A stretch of DNA of 64,000 bases from Oceanihabitans sediminis. GTDB lineage: Bacteria; Bacteroidota; Bacteroidia; Flavobacteriales; Flavobacteriaceae. Below are positions 44,339 through 53,250 of this stretch, one piece after another. The notes under the pieces are model-generated. The model worked only from the letters and a program-made list of their open reading frames with translations. It did not search any database and was not told where the DNA came from. Location of the stretch: assembly GCF_003337215.1 (NCBI RefSeq), contig NZ_QPIG01000002.1:310001-374000 (forward strand), written 5' to 3'. Position 1 is the first letter of the stretch. Each line of letters opens with the position of its first letter. Both the position numbers and the translations under genes were made by a program.

Positions 44339-44695
44339 TTATGCTTGTGTTTTTTTGTTAAAAATATATGATACTATTAATAAGATTAATGCTATTAAAG
44401 CTGAAAAATGCTCTCCATCATTAATCATAAAATGCGCAAAGAATGCTAAAATAAACGCAAAAAAGAATCCGGAGTATGCCCACTCTTTAATGACATTAAA
44501 ATTAGGATTCCAAATTGCAGCTAAACCCAATAATTTTACCACAGCATAAGGGTAAATAATATAGGTTGGGTAACCGAATTGCGTAAACATTTTTGCTACT
44601 TCTTCATAATTAAAAAAGTACATTCCAGCTGAAAACAGTATTAAAACTGATAATAATCCTGTTGCTACATAATAGATAATCTTATTCCTTTTCAT
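44339..44695 (-). CDS. DoxX family membrane protein
   Basis: A 118-residue protein with four predicted helices, typical of DoxX/DoxD-like membrane proteins (IYYVATGLLSVLILFSAGMYF, YPYAVVKLLGLAAIW). Such proteins are often found with thiol or quinone redox genes. It is the first gene of the operon down to pirin and ends one base before the next gene. A TAAATTTG promoter element lies 25 bases upstream. Confidence 0.8.
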   Translation of the reverse strand: MKRNKIIYYVATGLLSVLILFSAGMYFFNYEEVAKMFTQFGYPTYIIYPYAVVKLLGLAAIWNPNFNVIKEWAYSGFFFAFILAFFAHFMINDGEHFSALIALILLIVSYIFNKKTQA

Positions 44696-44719
44696 ATAAA
44701 TATTTTTAATTTAGATAGG

Positions 44720-44727
44720 CAAATTTA
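44720..44727 (-). promoter_or_regulatory. -7 element TAAATTTG for the DoxX operon
   Basis: An exact TANNTTTG match on the minus strand, 24 bases upstream of the DoxX start. Confidence 0.55.
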
Positions 44728-44841
44728 CAATAAAAATATTTATTCACCTAGGAAAATACTTCCATGTGAAATGATTTATCAAATATTTAGCTTTTAATAC
44801 AAGCTTTGGTTTTGTAAATTCGTGGCAAATATTTAACAGGA

Positions 44842-46470
44842 ATGGATATAAATTTTAATAAAAACGAAGACCACAATAAACTTTTAGTTTCCGATTTAAC
44901 CAATCGATTAGAAAAAGTAAAGCTAGGTGGTGGTGTAAAACGTATTGAAAAACATCATGCTAAAGGCAAAATGACAGCAAGAGAACGCATAGATTACCTA
45001 CTAGATAGTAAGGCTAAATCTATTGAAATTGGTGCTTTTGCTGGTGATGGAATGTATGAAGAACACGGTGGATGCCCTTCGGGAGGTGTTGTTGTTAAAA
45101 TTGGTTATATAAAAGGAAAACAATGCATTGTTGTTGCCAATGATGCTACGGTAAAAGCAGGAGCTTGGTTTCCTATTACCGGAAAGAAAAACTTACGTGC
45201 ACAGGAAATAGCAATAGAAAACAAACTACCTATTATCTATTTAGTAGATTCTGCAGGGGTATATTTACCAATGCAGGACGAAATTTTCCCAGACAAAGAG
45301 CATTTTGGTCGTATTTTTAGAAATAACGCTGTAATGAGCAGTATGGGAATTACTCAAATTTCTGCTGTAATGGGTTCTTGTGTTGCTGGTGGTGCTTATT
45401 TACCAATCATGAGTGATGAAGCCTTGATTGTAGATAAAACTGGGAGTATTTTCCTTGCGGGAAGTTATTTAGTGAAAGCTGCTATTGGAGAGACTATAGA
45501 TAACGAAACACTTGGTGGTGCAACTACGCATTGTGAAATCTCTGGTGTTACAGATTATAAAGCAAAAGACGATAAAGACGCTCTAGATACTATTAAGCGA
45601 TTAATAGATAAGATTGGCGACTATGACAAAGCTGGATTTAATAGAGTGAAGCCTATTAAGCCTTTAGAAAAACAAGAAGATATTTACGGAATCCTTCCTA
45701 AAAGTCGTGCCGATCAATACGATATGTATGAAATCATAAAACGATTGGTGGATAATTCGGAATATGATGAATATAAAGCTGGATACGGAAAAACTATTAT
45801 TACAGCTTATGCAAGAATTGATGGTTGGGCTGTAGGTATTGTTGCTAACCAAAGAAAACTAGTGAAAGCCAAAAAAGGGGAAATGCAGTTTGGTGGTGTA
45901 ATCTATAATGATAGCGCCGATAAAGCAACTCGTTTTATTGCTAACTGTAACCAAAAGAAAATTCCTCTAGTGTTTTTACAAGACGTAACCGGATTTATGG
46001 TTGGAAGTAAAAGTGAACACGGCGGAATCATTAAAGATGGTGCTAAAATGGTAAATGCAGTAAGTAATTCTGTAGTACCAAAATTCACTATTGTTATAGG
46101 AAACAGTTACGGAGCAGGAAATTATGCTATGTGCGGAAAAGCTTATGACCCAAGACTTATTGCTGCTTGGCCAAGTGCAGAATTAGCTGTAATGAGTGGA
46201 AACTCTGCTGCTAAAGTACTTTTACAAATTGAAAAAGCTTCTCTTGAAAAGCAAGGAGAAAAAATTACTCCAGAAAAAGAAGAAGAACTTTACAACAAAA
46301 TCAAAGACAGATACGATAACCAAGTATCTCCTTATTATGCTGCTTCAAGAATTTGGACAGACGCAGTGATCAATCCTTTAGATACTAGAACATGGATTAG
46401 TATGGGTATTGAAGCTGCAGACCACGCTCCTATCGAGAAAAAGTTTAATATGGGAGTTTTACAAGTGTAA
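44842..46470 (+). CDS. Acyl-CoA carboxylase beta subunit (carboxyltransferase)
   Basis: A 542-residue carboxyltransferase of the methylcrotonyl-/propionyl-CoA carboxylase class. KMTARERIDYLLD near the start, the oxyanion stretch VMGSCVAGGAYLPIMSDEA and the late VIGNSYGAGNYAMCGKAYDP are typical. It would move CO2 from biotin to an acyl-CoA. The biotin-carboxylase alpha subunit is not adjacent, so the substrate (propionyl-, methylcrotonyl- or acetyl-CoA) cannot be decided. A terminator shared with menE follows. Confidence 0.9.
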   Translation: MDINFNKNEDHNKLLVSDLTNRLEKVKLGGGVKRIEKHHAKGKMTARERIDYLLDSKAKSIEIGAFAGDGMYEEHGGCPSGGVVVKIGYIKGKQCIVVANDATVKAGAWFPITGKKNLRAQEIAIENKLPIIYLVDSAGVYLPMQDEIFPDKEHFGRIFRNNAVMSSMGITQISAVMGSCVAGGAYLPIMSDEALIVDKTGSIFLAGSYLVKAAIGETIDNETLGGATTHCEISGVTDYKAKDDKDALDTIKRLIDKIGDYDKAGFNRVKPIKPLEKQEDIYGILPKSRADQYDMYEIIKRLVDNSEYDEYKAGYGKTIITAYARIDGWAVGIVANQRKLVKAKKGEMQFGGVIYNDSADKATRFIANCNQKKIPLVFLQDVTGFMVGSKSEHGGIIKDGAKMVNAVSNSVVPKFTIVIGNSYGAGNYAMCGKAYDPRLIAAWPSAELAVMSGNSAAKVLLQIEKASLEKQGEKITPEKEEELYNKIKDRYDNQVSPYYAASRIWTDAVINPLDTRTWISMGIEAADHAPIEKKFNMGVLQV

Positions 46471-46491
46471 TACCACAATATTTATAAAATT

Positions 46492-46520
46492 AAAAAGCGA
46501 CCAATTTGGTCGCTTTTTTT
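46492..46520. terminator. Bidirectional terminator between the carboxylase and menE
   Basis: A perfect stem AAAAAGCGACCAA with its complement and a small loop, with A and T tracts on the two sides. Confidence 0.85.
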
Positions 46521-46534
46521 TGTTTTGTATTTAA

Positions 46535-47608
46535 CTACTTTAAGGCTTTAATCGTTTCGTGCCGAAGGACTTTTCCGTTAGCACTTTCTATAAATTTTTC
46601 AATAGCGTATATTTTCTTCGGAACTTCAAATTTATCTAAACCTTCAAAAACGGAAGCTTCTAATGTATTAGATGTACTTTCTAAAACTAAAATAAGTCGT
46701 TCCCCTAATACTGCATCTGCTTCTTTTGTAATAAAAAATCTACCTGAAATAGTTTTAGCAAGCTTCGCTTCAATCTGTTCTGGAAACAACTTCACTCCTC
46801 CAGAATTAATAACATTGTCATAACGGCCTAACCATTCAAAGGAATTTTCTGCATGTAATTTCACAACATCATTGGTAATGATTTTTTCTTTGGAAAGTTT
46901 AGGTGCTTCAATTACTAAACAATTTCTATCATCCTGACTAATATTAACATTCGGGAGTATTTTAAAATTATTAGAAGTTGCTAGTTCTTCAGAAGACAAA
47001 TTATTGATTTTCTTTACTGCAATATGCGTGATGGTCTCCGTCATACCATAGGTTTCGTAAATATTTGCCTTCACATTTTGGATGGCTGCTTTTAAACTAG
47101 GAGAAACCGCTGCACCACCAACAATAATAGTCTTCATATTATAGATTTGAACTTTGGTTTTTTGAAGCTGCAAAGGTATCATGGCGCAAAACTCATAATA
47201 CTTTTCAGTATCAAAAACGGGTAAAGAAGTTGGCTCGATTAGATCTATTTCCAATCCTAAAACCATAGCACGAACAAGCATCATTTTACCTGCAATATAG
47301 TCTGCAGGCAAACAAAGAAGCGCTTTATCTTTTGGTTTTAAATGGAAGAATGCTCCAGTTGCTATGGCTGAGTTTACCATAGCTTCTTTTTTCAGTTTAA
47401 TTGATTTTGGTGTTCCGGTAGAACCTGATGTTTTCACCAAAACATAGTCCTTATCATCTAACCAATCTATTAAAAAATCACCGATTACTTTTTCAAAAGG
47501 AAGTCCGTGTTTAACGTGACTGTAGGCTACTTCTTTTAATTCTTCAAAAGAATAACTACTACCGTTTATTTTAAAACTCTCATGAATTTCTTTGTAAGAC
47601 GCTTCCAC
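46535..47608 (-). CDS. menE: o-Succinylbenzoate-CoA ligase MenE (AMP-binding enzyme)
   Basis: A 357-residue acyl-adenylating enzyme. VKTSGSTGTPKSIKLKK is the AMP-binding P-loop and ANIYETYGMTETITH the core motif; a late GRYDNVINSGGVKLFPEQIE hinge is present. MenE ligates CoA to o-succinylbenzoate, and the adjacent men genes decide this specificity. It is shorter than E. coli MenE (about 450), as usual in Bacteroidota. Its start overlaps the CPBP gene by one base, so the two are coupled. Confidence 0.88.
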   Translation of the reverse strand: MEASYKEIHESFKINGSSYSFEELKEVAYSHVKHGLPFEKVIGDFLIDWLDDKDYVLVKTSGSTGTPKSIKLKKEAMVNSAIATGAFFHLKPKDKALLCLPADYIAGKMMLVRAMVLGLEIDLIEPTSLPVFDTEKYYEFCAMIPLQLQKTKVQIYNMKTIIVGGAAVSPSLKAAIQNVKANIYETYGMTETITHIAVKKINNLSSEELATSNNFKILPNVNISQDDRNCLVIEAPKLSKEKIITNDVVKLHAENSFEWLGRYDNVINSGGVKLFPEQIEAKLAKTISGRFFITKEADAVLGERLILVLESTSNTLEASVFEGLDKFEVPKKIYAIEKFIESANGKVLRHETIKALK

Positions 47609-48573
47609 TAGTCTAAAATTTTATAATCTTCTTTTATTGGTTCTTCTACTCTTCCAAATAATTTATCTTTCCAATCGGCCCATTGATACTTCTTAGCTAG
47701 AATAAAAATAAGAATAGGAAATACTACAAAAACAGGCATAAATACATCTAAAAACCCTGCGCTAGTTGGTTCGGAAATATCTTTTAAAAGGGAATCTGTT
47801 TGTAAGGCTGTCCAATCTGCAGTTACCAATAAAGCGGTAAACAAATTATTAGCTGCATGAAATCCTAAAGCTAACTCTAAACCATCATCCATAAGGGTAA
47901 TAATTCCTAAGAAAAAACCAGTCCCTATATAATAAACCATGATGATATACCCCAACTGTCCTACTTCTGGGTTTGCAATATGCATTAATCCAAAAACTAC
48001 CGAAGTAAAAATTAATGGAAACCATCTAGTTTTAGTAATTACTCCCAAACCTTGCATTAAGTAGCCTCTAAATAAATATTCTTCTAAGCTAGTTTGAAGT
48101 GGAATAAATAGAATTGCTATTACTGCTAGGGTAAGAAAGGGTACTAATTGGAAATTCCATTGATAAGATTCTGGTTCTAGGTAAAAATCTAGTAAAACAA
48201 AGAAAGAGGATACTACGCCCCATAAAATAAAAATAAACCAAAATCTGCTCCAATCTATTTTCTTTCTAGTTGTAGTTAGTTCGGTAAATGATTGTTTGTG
48301 AATGGTTTTTGTATTGAAAATTAAACCAACCAAACCAATAGCAAAAGAAAGCAACATTAAGAAAAGGAATAAGTTGTTTCCTAGAATATCGGACATACCA
48401 GCAATATCTGTTGGGAAATCTCCATTTATAATTCCTTCTGTTCCTATAGAATATAAAAGCGCTCCAATAAGCGGAAAAGAGCCAATTACCTGCCATACAA
48501 AAAATATTATAAGGATTCCTACTACATACCTCCACCACTCGTGTAATGATTTAAAAGCTTGTTCTATATACAT
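47608..48573 (-). CDS. CPBP family intramembrane glutamic endopeptidase
   Basis: A 321-residue polytopic protein with about eight helices. The CPBP motifs are EEYLFRGYLMQGL (first catalytic glutamates, near 165), a later FGLMHIANP and FHAANN. Members cleave or process substrates in the membrane, and some function in immunity or prenylation-like CAAX processing. It is coupled to menE and lies four bases from menC, so it is transcribed within the menaquinone genes. Nothing else ties it to that pathway. Confidence 0.87.
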   Translation of the reverse strand: MYIEQAFKSLHEWWRYVVGILIIFFVWQVIGSFPLIGALLYSIGTEGIINGDFPTDIAGMSDILGNNLFLFLMLLSFAIGLVGLIFNTKTIHKQSFTELTTTRKKIDWSRFWFIFILWGVVSSFFVLLDFYLEPESYQWNFQLVPFLTLAVIAILFIPLQTSLEEYLFRGYLMQGLGVITKTRWFPLIFTSVVFGLMHIANPEVGQLGYIIMVYYIGTGFFLGIITLMDDGLELALGFHAANNLFTALLVTADWTALQTDSLLKDISEPTSAGFLDVFMPVFVVFPILIFILAKKYQWADWKDKLFGRVEEPIKEDYKILD

Positions 48574-48576
48574 ATT

Positions 48577-49608
48577 CTATAAATTAATTTTCCAGTTTTT
48601 GTTATTGTCTATTTGCAATGTACCATTTTTTACTGTTAACGGACTTTCAAAATTATTGGTAAACAATCCTCCTGTACCTAGACCTTGAGGCATTTTACTT
48701 TGTAAAGTATATGTGAATTGTGCAATAGCATTTAATCCAATATTACTTTCTAAAGCACTAGTTATCCACCACCCTATTTGTTGTTTATTAGCTAAATCTA
48801 TCCAGTTTTTACTTCCAGAAATACCACCAACCAAAGCAGGTTTTAAAATAATATATTGCGGCTGTAAGGTTTGTAGTAGTTTCTCTTGATTTGTTACACC
48901 AAACACACCAATTAATTCTTCGTCTAAGGCTATTGGCAGTGGCGTATCCTCACAAAGCCTAGCCATTTCCTGTATTTGACCTTGTTTTATAGGCTGTTCT
49001 ATGGAATGTAAATCTAAATCGGAAAGCACTTTTAATTTCTCTAAAGCTTCTTTTGGAAGAAAAGCACCGTTAGCATCTACTCGTAATTCAATATCATCAG
49101 CTGAAAACTCTTTTCGTATAGATTGCAGAAGTTTGATTTCTGTTTTAAAATCTATAGCTCCAATTTTCATCTTGATACAAGTAAAACCAGCTTCAATTTT
49201 ATCTTTTATTTGCTGCTTCATAAAAGCTTCCGATCCCATCCAAATCAATCCGTTGATAGGTATTGCATCGCTTCCTTCGGTAAAAGAAGAAGGAAACAAA
49301 TTATGGTTTTCAGAATTTAAATCTAAAAAAGCTTGTTCTAAGCCAAATTGAATACTTGGGAATGCTATTAATTCCTTCAGTAATACATCTAAACCTAAAT
49401 GAATATTATTACACGTCCATTGCAGCTTCTCTTCGTAGTTTGGCAAGTCATCTGCGCTTAACCCTCTAAAAAGTGGGCATTCGCCAATTCCTTTCTTGCC
49501 TTCATTTTCAATAATTAGAAACCATGTTTCTTTGGTTTTTAAAACTCCACGAGAAGTTCCGCTAGCTTGTTTGAAATTTAAAATATATTGTTGGTAAGTT
49601 GCTCTCAT
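48577..49608 (-). CDS. menC: o-Succinylbenzoate synthase MenC
   Basis: A 343-residue enolase-superfamily enzyme that dehydrates SHCHC to o-succinylbenzoate. Catalytic lysines appear in CIKMKIG and ILKPALVGG; the metal aspartate and glutamates appear in LRVDANGAF, HSIEQPI and ALDEELIG. I place the start at the ATG at 49608 (MRATYQQYILNFK) rather than 49680 because a TATTTTTG promoter element lies at 49618-49625 and the upstream 24 residues look like non-coding sequence. The stop is four bases before the CPBP gene. Confidence 0.92.
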   Translation of the reverse strand: MRATYQQYILNFKQASGTSRGVLKTKETWFLIIENEGKKGIGECPLFRGLSADDLPNYEEKLQWTCNNIHLGLDVLLKELIAFPSIQFGLEQAFLDLNSENHNLFPSSFTEGSDAIPINGLIWMGSEAFMKQQIKDKIEAGFTCIKMKIGAIDFKTEIKLLQSIRKEFSADDIELRVDANGAFLPKEALEKLKVLSDLDLHSIEQPIKQGQIQEMARLCEDTPLPIALDEELIGVFGVTNQEKLLQTLQPQYIILKPALVGGISGSKNWIDLANKQQIGWWITSALESNIGLNAIAQFTYTLQSKMPQGLGTGGLFTNNFESPLTVKNGTLQIDNNKNWKINL

Positions 49609-49617
49609 AATTATGTT

Positions 49618-49625
49618 CAAAAATA
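49618..49625 (-). promoter_or_regulatory. -7 element TATTTTTG for menC
   Basis: An exact TANNTTTG match on the minus strand, only nine bases before the chosen ATG at 49608. The transcript would have almost no leader, which argues against the upstream ATG at 49680. Confidence 0.6.
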
Positions 49626-49694
49626 GACAATAAATTTTGTAATTTGCATAAGCCACAAAAGTAGGGTTTATAGTAAACAATTAGAAAATAAGAA

Positions 49695-50639
49695 ATGACA
49701 GAATTCCCAGATATTATACTTTATGCTATTCCTTTTTTTGCTCTCTCCATGCTTTTAGAGATTTTTATTACTACTAAAGAAAATATTAAAAGCTATCAAG
49801 CAAAAGATGCTATTTCCTCTATTACTATGGGCTTAGGAAATGTGTTTTTAGGGTATTTTACAAAGGCTTTAGTATTACTAAGTTTCTTTTATGTGTATGA
49901 GAATTTCAGACTTTTTACCATTCCTGTAGTTTGGTGGAGTTTCATTCTTATTTTCTTTGCAGATGATTTTGCTTATTATTGGTTTCATAGAATTTCGCAC
50001 GAATGCAGACTATTTTGGGCTTCGCATGTAGTACATCACTCATCACAACATTATAATTTAAGCACTGCTTTGCGTCAAACATGGTCTGGAGGCTTCTACA
50101 CATTTATTTTTTGGCTATGGCTTCCTCTTATAGGTTTTCATCCCGGAATGATTATTCTACAAATGTCTATAAGCCTGATATATCAATTTTGGATACATAC
50201 GGAAGCTATTAATAAAATGCCAAAATGGTTTGAAGCAGTTTTTAATACACCTTCTCATCACAGAGTCCACCACGGTAGCAATCCTTTATATCTAGACAGA
50301 AACCATGCTGGAATTTTAATTATTTGGGATAAACTTTTTGGCACTTTTCAAGAAGAGCTAGAAGAAGAAAAGGTTGTGTACGGCTTGGTTTCAAATATAA
50401 ACACTTATAACCCTATAAAAATTGCTTTTATAGAATGGATACAAATGTTTAAAGATGCCTTTACCGGAAGAAAATCCTTAAAAAACAGATTACTATATTT
50501 TATAAAACCTCCTGGATGGAAACACGATGGAACAGGGAAACTAAGTTCGGATTTAAGAAAAGAATGGCTGCAAGGCAATATGCAACCACAATCGGTTATA
50601 AAAAAAGAAGTTTTTATTAAAAAAGCTACCAGCCAATAA
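49695..50639 (+). CDS. Sterol desaturase/fatty acid hydroxylase family protein
   Basis: A 314-residue membrane protein with about five hydrophobic segments and the eight-histidine di-iron pattern. The clusters are WFHRISHE (about residue 95), HVVHHSSQHYN (about 113) and HRVHHG (about 192). Members hydroxylate or desaturate sterols, fatty acids, carotenoids or ceramides. In a bacterium with sulfonolipids, lipid hydroxylation is a plausible role, but no direct evidence links it. It is divergent from menC and ten bases before an SDR gene. Confidence 0.88.
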   Translation: MTEFPDIILYAIPFFALSMLLEIFITTKENIKSYQAKDAISSITMGLGNVFLGYFTKALVLLSFFYVYENFRLFTIPVVWWSFILIFFADDFAYYWFHRISHECRLFWASHVVHHSSQHYNLSTALRQTWSGGFYTFIFWLWLPLIGFHPGMIILQMSISLIYQFWIHTEAINKMPKWFEAVFNTPSHHRVHHGSNPLYLDRNHAGILIIWDKLFGTFQEELEEEKVVYGLVSNINTYNPIKIAFIEWIQMFKDAFTGRKSLKNRLLYFIKPPGWKHDGTGKLSSDLRKEWLQGNMQPQSVIKKEVFIKKATSQ

Positions 50640-50648
50640 AAGTAGAAT

Positions 50649-51440
50649 ATGACATTTAACAACAAAATAGTATGGATTACAGGTGCTTCTAGCGGAATAG
50701 GCAAAAGTTTAGCGTTAGCACTTTCTAAAGAAAACTGCAAGCTCATTTTGTCTTCTAGAAGAAAAACAGCACTAGAAAAAGTCAAAAGCCTCTGTGATAA
50801 TCCAGAAAACATATCTGTTTTAACTTTAGACTTAGCTGAAACCGAAACTCTTGCTGATATTACAGAAAATGCCATTTCTATTTTCGGAAAAATAGATATA
50901 CTTATCAATAATGGCGGAATAAGTCAGCGCTCAGCAATTATTGAAACCAAAATTGCCGTTGACAGAAAACTCATGGAGGTGGATTATTTAGGCACAGTTG
51001 CTTTAAGCAAAGCTCTTTTACCTCATTTTGTTGCTAATAAATCTGGACATTATGTTGTGGTTTCAAGTTTAATGGGAAAATTTAGCTCGCCGTTTAGATC
51101 TGCTTACTGTGGAGCAAAACATGCTTTACACGGATTTTTTGATGCCTTACGATTGGAACATGATGCTGATAATATTAAAGTCACTATGATTTGTCCTGGC
51201 TTTGTAAATACGAATGTTGCAAGAAACGCACTTACTGCAGACGGTAGTAAACAAGTAGAACAAGATAGTATGACTGAAAACGGTTTACAAGTAGATGTTT
51301 TTACGAAGAAAATGATTCGAGCTATTCGAAAAGAAAAGTTTGAAGCTTATATAGGGAAAAAAGAAATACTTGGAGTGTACTTAAAAAGAATATCGCCAAG
51401 ACTTCTTCATAAAATGGTTTTACGAAGTAAGGTTCGTTAA
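50649..51440 (+). CDS. Short-chain dehydrogenase/reductase
   Basis: A 263-residue Rossmann-fold oxidoreductase. The NAD(P)-binding TGASSGIGKSL (residues 12-22), the NNGG motif and the catalytic SSLMG ... YCGAK (Ser, Tyr, Lys) are complete. It starts nine bases after the desaturase-family gene, so the two probably act together or are coexpressed. It resembles DHRS7-like and lipid-modifying SDRs; the substrate is unknown. Confidence 0.9.
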   Translation: MTFNNKIVWITGASSGIGKSLALALSKENCKLILSSRRKTALEKVKSLCDNPENISVLTLDLAETETLADITENAISIFGKIDILINNGGISQRSAIIETKIAVDRKLMEVDYLGTVALSKALLPHFVANKSGHYVVVSSLMGKFSSPFRSAYCGAKHALHGFFDALRLEHDADNIKVTMICPGFVNTNVARNALTADGSKQVEQDSMTENGLQVDVFTKKMIRAIRKEKFEAYIGKKEILGVYLKRISPRLLHKMVLRSKVR

Positions 51441-51466
51441 AACTGCACTAGGAATACTTTTAAAAA

Positions 51467-51508
51467 TAAAAACCTTAAAGGTATAGTTTTGCACTATTCT
51501 ATAAGGTT
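51467..51508. terminator. Possible terminator between the SDR and UPF0173 genes
   Basis: A stem with a bulge: AAAACCT pairing with AGGTTTT, and TATAG pairing with CTATA, with a 12-base loop. There is a T run on one side, and the signal is weak. Confidence 0.4.
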
Positions 51509-51533
51509 TTCATTTAAATTGTAAAAGCTTTTC

Positions 51534-52211
51534 CTATAGCTCTATACTCTCACCTATTTCTAACAACATAAGATCTTTATCTTTGTTAAAGAACATACGT
51601 TTTGCCATTTCATGATCTATTTCAATATATCCAAAAGTATCAAAGTGATAGCCTAATACTTTATCGCACTGCACAAAATCACTAGCAATAATAGCGTCTT
51701 TAATTCCCATGGTGAAATTATCTCCTATAGGTAAAATCGCTAAGTCTAAATTTGTTTGCATAGGAATAAGTTTCATATCATAAGTTAGAGCAGTATCTCC
51801 AGCTATATAAATATTTTTATGCTCTCCTTCAATCACAAAACCACCTGGTTGTCCGCCATATTTTCCATCTGGAAAAGAAGATGTATGAATAGCGTTTACA
51901 TATTTTAAACTTCCAAATTCAAAATCCCAAGAACCACCGTGATTCATAGGGTGTGCTTCTAAACCTAAAGCTTGAAAATGCGAAACTATTTCGAAGTTAG
52001 AAACAATTACTGCATCAGTACGTTTTGCAATAGCTTCAACATCTAGAATATGATCTTGATGTGCGTGTGTTAGCAAAATATAATCGGCTTTTAAATCATC
52101 TATATTTATATGAGAAGCCTTAGGATTTCCTGTAATAAACGGATCTACTAAAATATGTATATCTTCTATTTGTATTCCTAAACTGGCATGTCCGTAAAAT
52201 GTGATTTTCAT
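51534..52211 (-). CDS. Metal-dependent hydrolase, UPF0173 (MBL fold)
   Basis: A 225-residue metallo-beta-lactamase-fold enzyme. LTHAHQDHILD (HxHxDH zinc site), NHGGSWDF and YIAGDTALT match the UPF0173 family. Relatives are often annotated as putative hydrolases of unknown substrate. It is transcribed with, and 94 bases beyond, menA on the same strand. Confidence 0.9.
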   Translation of the reverse strand: MKITFYGHASLGIQIEDIHILVDPFITGNPKASHINIDDLKADYILLTHAHQDHILDVEAIAKRTDAVIVSNFEIVSHFQALGLEAHPMNHGGSWDFEFGSLKYVNAIHTSSFPDGKYGGQPGGFVIEGEHKNIYIAGDTALTYDMKLIPMQTNLDLAILPIGDNFTMGIKDAIIASDFVQCDKVLGYHFDTFGYIEIDHEMAKRMFFNKDKDLMLLEIGESIEL

Positions 52212-52305
52212 ATATAAATTTTTTAAAAAAGTAAATTACAAAAAAACGCAGACCTACTATAATTTACCTCTGAGTTTTTCTAATCGTAAAAATATATCTA
52301 TAAAA

Positions 52306-53205
52306 CTATATTAATTGTCCTATACCTAATAAAACAGATAAAAAGAAAGTAGTTAATGCTAGTTTTTTAAGCTCTGGGTCTAATAAAACAGGCTTCGTGT
52401 TATCCTTTACGGTTTTAAGATGAATACCTAATGGAATAAATGTAATTAGATAAATGAAGTTATTGGGAGATTCATAATTTAAAACTCCAAATAATAAAGA
52501 CAAAACCATTGCTGTGACAACTAAAAAGTAATGATAATATTTAGCTTTAACACTTCCCATTTTAACAACCAGCGTGTTTTTATTTGCCTTTCTATCAGAT
52601 TCTATATCCCGCATATTATTCAAGTTTAGTACAGCCGCACTTAGCAGTCCGATAGCACAAGCAGGCAAAACAGTAATAAAATCTAGCTGTTTACTATATA
52701 AAACGTAACACCCAATTACACTTACTAAGCCGAAAAACACAAAAACAAAAACATCTCCTAAACCTCTGTAACCATAAGCATTACTTCCAACAGTGTACTT
52801 TATAGCTGCATAAATAGAACTTACGCCAATAATAAAAAACAATAGTGCTAACAGAAAGTGATCGGAACCAAAAGCTGCAAAGATCAAACCTACCGATAAA
52901 ATAAGGCAGATAATAATGTTTAGCTTTATCCCATTAAGCATACTTTTTGCGGTAATATTACCACTTTGCAAAGCACGCATTGGCCCTATCCTATCTTCAT
53001 TATCTGTTCCCTTTACTCCATCCCCATAGTCGTTAGCAAAATTAGATAATACTTGTAAGCTTATGGTTGTAAGCATGGCCAAAGTAAAAATTTGCCAATT
53101 AAAGATACCTTTTGAAGCAGCTAAACAAGAAGCTACTATTATTCCGGAAACCGAAAGTGGTAATGTTCTTAGTCTTGCTGCTTCGAGCCAGTGTTTTATT
53201 TTCAA
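52306..53205 (-). CDS. menA: 1,4-Dihydroxy-2-naphthoate polyprenyltransferase MenA
   Basis: A 299-residue UbiA-family membrane prenyltransferase with about eight helices. The two aspartate-rich motifs NFANDYGDGVKGTDNED (about residue 52) and NNMRDIESDRKANK (about 195) are intact. MenA attaches the polyprenyl chain to 1,4-dihydroxy-2-naphthoate to form demethylmenaquinone. menB lies 45 bases upstream, forming a menB-menA unit. Confidence 0.93.
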   Translation of the reverse strand: MKIKHWLEAARLRTLPLSVSGIIVASCLAASKGIFNWQIFTLAMLTTISLQVLSNFANDYGDGVKGTDNEDRIGPMRALQSGNITAKSMLNGIKLNIIICLILSVGLIFAAFGSDHFLLALLFFIIGVSSIYAAIKYTVGSNAYGYRGLGDVFVFVFFGLVSVIGCYVLYSKQLDFITVLPACAIGLLSAAVLNLNNMRDIESDRKANKNTLVVKMGSVKAKYYHYFLVVTAMVLSLLFGVLNYESPNNFIYLITFIPLGIHLKTVKDNTKPVLLDPELKKLALTTFFLSVLLGIGQLI

Positions 53206-53250
53206 AGTATATGTTTTAGAATTCTTAAAAAGTTTTTTACTCCTTACAAA

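Noticed and set aside
50405-50908. A 167-residue minus-strand ORF across the desaturase and SDR genes
   Set aside because: It lies antisense to two convincing genes and lacks a promoter or recognisable motif.
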